64,000 nt of DNA from contig JAEEUS010000005.1 in NCBI GenBank assembly GCA_016290615.1, positions 50,265-114,264 on the forward strand, given 5' to 3'. Positions 62,212-64,000 of the stretch are shown piece after piece (the first letter of the stretch is position 1; the number at the start of each line of letters is the position of its first letter). Below the pieces are notes generated by a model that worked only from the letters and a program-made list of their open reading frames with translations, was not told the DNA's origin and made no database searches. The position numbers and the translations under genes were made by a program. This DNA is from Lachnospiraceae bacterium (GTDB lineage: Bacteria > Bacillota > Clostridia > Lachnospirales > Lachnospiraceae).

Positions 62212-62790
62212 ATGAACAAAGATGAAAAACTGCAGATTACTAAAGACAGGTTAATTGAAGCTACGTTAACGCTTATGGAGGATATGGATGATCCGCTTAC
62301 TGTGACAAGCAGGCAGATAGCTTCTAAGGCAGGAGTAAAGCCCGGAATGATAAATTACTGCTTCGGATCCAGAGAAAATCTCATTTATCAGACTTTCCAG
62401 AAACAGTATCTTGATTTTTTAAAGGACAGTGATGTATCAAGTATCATTAATTCTCAGGCTCCGCCAAAGGAGATAATAAAACAGCTGCACTTTATCGTGG
62501 CGCGATGCCTGGTAGAAAATCATAAGTTTACCAAGGCAATCACCGGTTTTGTTTTATTCAAGAGAGATCTTGGAAAAGAATCATTCACTTTCCCTTATGT
62601 TTTAAAGCATTATAAAGGGAAAAAGAGTGAAAATGAATGCAGACTCATCTCATATGAGCTGTCTACCATGATGCAGCTGATTATATACAGAAAAGATGAT
62701 ATCAAAAAGGATTTTGGAATAGATCTTGCAGATAGGGATGAACTTAAGCATTTCCTTGACATGCGTATCGATTTGCTATTAGGAGATTGA
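62212..62790 (+). CDS. TetR-family regulator
   Basis: The 192-residue protein has an N-terminal TetR helix-turn-helix: TKDRLIEATLTLMEDM, then VTSRQIASKAGVKPGMINYCFGSRENLI. The C-terminal ligand domain has no recognised specificity. It is preceded by a perfect 22-bp palindrome, probably its own operator, and followed two bases later by a PEP-dikinase-like gene. It therefore likely represses itself and that gene until a ligand binds. Confidence 0.93.
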   Translation: MNKDEKLQITKDRLIEATLTLMEDMDDPLTVTSRQIASKAGVKPGMINYCFGSRENLIYQTFQKQYLDFLKDSDVSSIINSQAPPKEIIKQLHFIVARCLVENHKFTKAITGFVLFKRDLGKESFTFPYVLKHYKGKKSENECRLISYELSTMMQLIIYRKDDIKKDFGIDLADRDELKHFLDMRIDLLLGD

Positions 62791-62792
62791 AC

Positions 62793-64000
62793 ATGTATAT
62801 ATATCCACTTAACAGATTACCATCTGACAAATACTGTCTTGCCGGGGGAAAGGCAAGATCCCTCGCATATATGATAAAGAATACAAATCTGCATATACCT
62901 GAAGGATACGTGATAACATCCGATGCTTTTGAAGAATTCAGACTCAGAAAAGAGGCGGTCGATGAACTTAGCGAGCTTTTAGAAAAACTGAGTGATAGAT
63001 CAACATATGCAGTGAGATCGTCTGCATTGAATGAAGATGGTGACAATGCCTCATTTGCCGGACAGTACGAAACCGTAACTGATGTAAAAAAATCAGATAT
63101 TGTTTCGGCAATAGAAACAGTAGCAGCATCGAGTGATAATTCGAATGTAAAGGCCTATACCAATAACAAGTCTTCAGGTCATACTAATAAAGACACAATA
63201 GCTATCATCATACAAAGATATGTAATGGCTGAATATGCAGGTGTTCTTTTCACATCGGATGTCATAACCGGCAAGGATGAGAAAATGGTGGGCAATTATG
63301 TATGCGGTGAAGGAGAAAGGCTGGTTTCGGGTATTGAAAATGCCAAGGAATTCAAGATAAACGCTGTTAAATTTGCATACGAAGGCCCCGCGGAGTTCTC
63401 CGGATACGCAAAGACTCTGTCAAAATACTGTACTGTGATCAGAAAGCTCTATGGTATTCCAATGGATATCGAATGGGCTGTCTCAGATAAAAAGGTGTAT
63501 ATCCTTCAGGCAAGACCTATCACAACGCTTCGCAGACTTAACATGGAAAACTATGATATTAACGGTACAAGATCAGCATATAAGATGCTGACCAGGACAA
63601 ACGTTGGTGAGATATTCATGAAACCGGTATCACCAATGACATTTAGCGTTTTGGAAAAGATTAATGAGATACTGGGTCTCCCTGAATGGCTTGATAATAT
63701 TAATGGTCAGCCGTATATGAATATTTCTGTCATGTGCTCGTTAGCTGTATCCTTTGGCTTTACAAGGGAAAAGGCATATGAAAGTATTAAAGGACTTGTA
63801 GGAAGAGTTCCGGATGATGTAGAGGTGCCAGTTTCACCGTTTGATAAAAAGGCATTCCTTAGAAGGATATTCAGATTGTTTTTCCCCGAGCAAAAATCCA
63901 GGTTGACTAAACAACAAAAGAAGGAAATGGTCAATGGTCTGGCTGATATCGCACGAAATATGATAAAAGACATCAGAAAGATAGGCAATGTTAAAGAACT
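62793..64000 (+). CDS. PEP synthase/rifampin-phosphotransferase-like dikinase (3' partial)
   Basis: The ORF track misses this gene because it runs off the window. ATG 62793 lies seven bases after AGGAG, and 402 codons are open. The N-terminal part is a PPDK/PEP-synthase ATP-grasp domain: LAGGKARSLAYMI, AVRSSALNEDGDNASFAGQY, AEYAGVLFTSDVITG and VYILQARPITTL. Next comes TRTNVGEIFMKPVSPMTFSV, which resembles the substrate domain start of rifampin phosphotransferases and small PEP-synthase relatives. Such enzymes move phosphate from ATP through a swivelling His domain to a substrate. That His domain would lie beyond the window. It is paired with the TetR gene, which favours an inducible detoxification or modification role; the substrate is not known. 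Confidence 0.88.
   Translation, partial: MYIYPLNRLPSDKYCLAGGKARSLAYMIKNTNLHIPEGYVITSDAFEEFRLRKEAVDELSELLEKLSDRSTYAVRSSALNEDGDNASFAGQYETVTDVKKSDIVSAIETVAASSDNSNVKAYTNNKSSGHTNKDTIAIIIQRYVMAEYAGVLFTSDVITGKDEKMVGNYVCGEGERLVSGIENAKEFKINAVKFAYEGPAEFSGYAKTLSKYCTVIRKLYGIPMDIEWAVSDKKVYILQARPITTLRRLNMENYDINGTRSAYKMLTRTNVGEIFMKPVSPMTFSVLEKINEILGLPEWLDNINGQPYMNISVMCSLAVSFGFTREKAYESIKGLVGRVPDDVEVPVSPFDKKAFLRRIFRLFFPEQKSRLTKQQKKEMVNGLADIARNMIKDIRKIGNVKE

Overview
The window reads as ordinary chromosome from a low-to-mid GC Gram-positive anaerobe. It is most likely a member of the Lachnospiraceae, perhaps Butyrivibrio-like. The pointers are strong AGGAGG-type ribosome sites, several TTG starts, a compact division cluster, many c-di-GMP and chemotaxis genes, a GH51 arabinofuranosidase, and protein types common in that family (BMP binding protein, YqeG, YwaF-like, HelD). 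The genus is inference. No phage, insertion sequence, CRISPR array or rRNA was seen. Genes are tightly packed and no gene-free stretch exceeds 300 bases.

Layout. 1-4.6 kb: a 5'-truncated membrane sensor with a beta-propeller and HD-GYP output, overlapped by a BMP-type binding protein. 4.8-5.9 kb: ychF. 6.1-13.4 kb: a short division cluster mraZ-rsmH-ftsL-pbp-ftsW-divIB-ftsZ that contains no mur genes, with a clear MraZ operator in front. 13.7-19.1 kb: nrdR, then a five-domain peptide ABC transporter operon. 19.1-21.6 kb: a small conserved protein, yqeG, a PflA-like radical SAM protein and efp. 21.7-24.9 kb: two GT-C membrane glycosyltransferases, then tRNA-Arg(CCG) and an SH3 protein. 26.4-31.5 kb: a FIST-EAL phosphodiesterase, a LacI-like sensor without DNA-binding domain, and a PRPP-dependent phosphoribosyltransferase. 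31.6-35.2 kb: two divergent chemoreceptors. 35.3-40.2 kb: a lipoprotein, HI0933-type flavoprotein, GGDEF cyclase, GH51 enzyme and Cys-rich protein, probably one transcription unit. 40.2-41.3 kb: a RACo-like ASKHA protein on the minus strand. 41.4-47.1 kb: a barnase-like lipoprotein with barstar, MATE exporter, tcdA, rluF and ligA. 47.2-48.1 kb: metA. 48.2-51.3 kb: a copper operon (copA fused to a copZ-like domain, plus csoR). 51.3-58.2 kb: mixed small units, including an MFS exporter behind a 12-codon leader ORF, an SRAP protein, a YwaF-like protein and a HIT protein. 58.4-64 kb: a HelD-type motor with an unexpected C-terminal domain, a rhomboid protease, and a TetR gene followed by a PEP-dikinase-like gene cut by the window end.

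The genes most worth following up are these: the HelD protein whose C-terminal 210 residues look like the N-terminal beta-sandwich of GH31 glycosidases; the surface-tethered barnase with 27-bp coding repeats and its barstar; the MFS leader peptide with a pairing scheme that could expose or hide the ribosome site; the in-frame copA-copZ fusion that still carries a ribosome site and ATG for CopZ; and the cluster of c-di-GMP proteins with unusual sensors. All domain assignments are by eye from the translated sequence; no database search was run.
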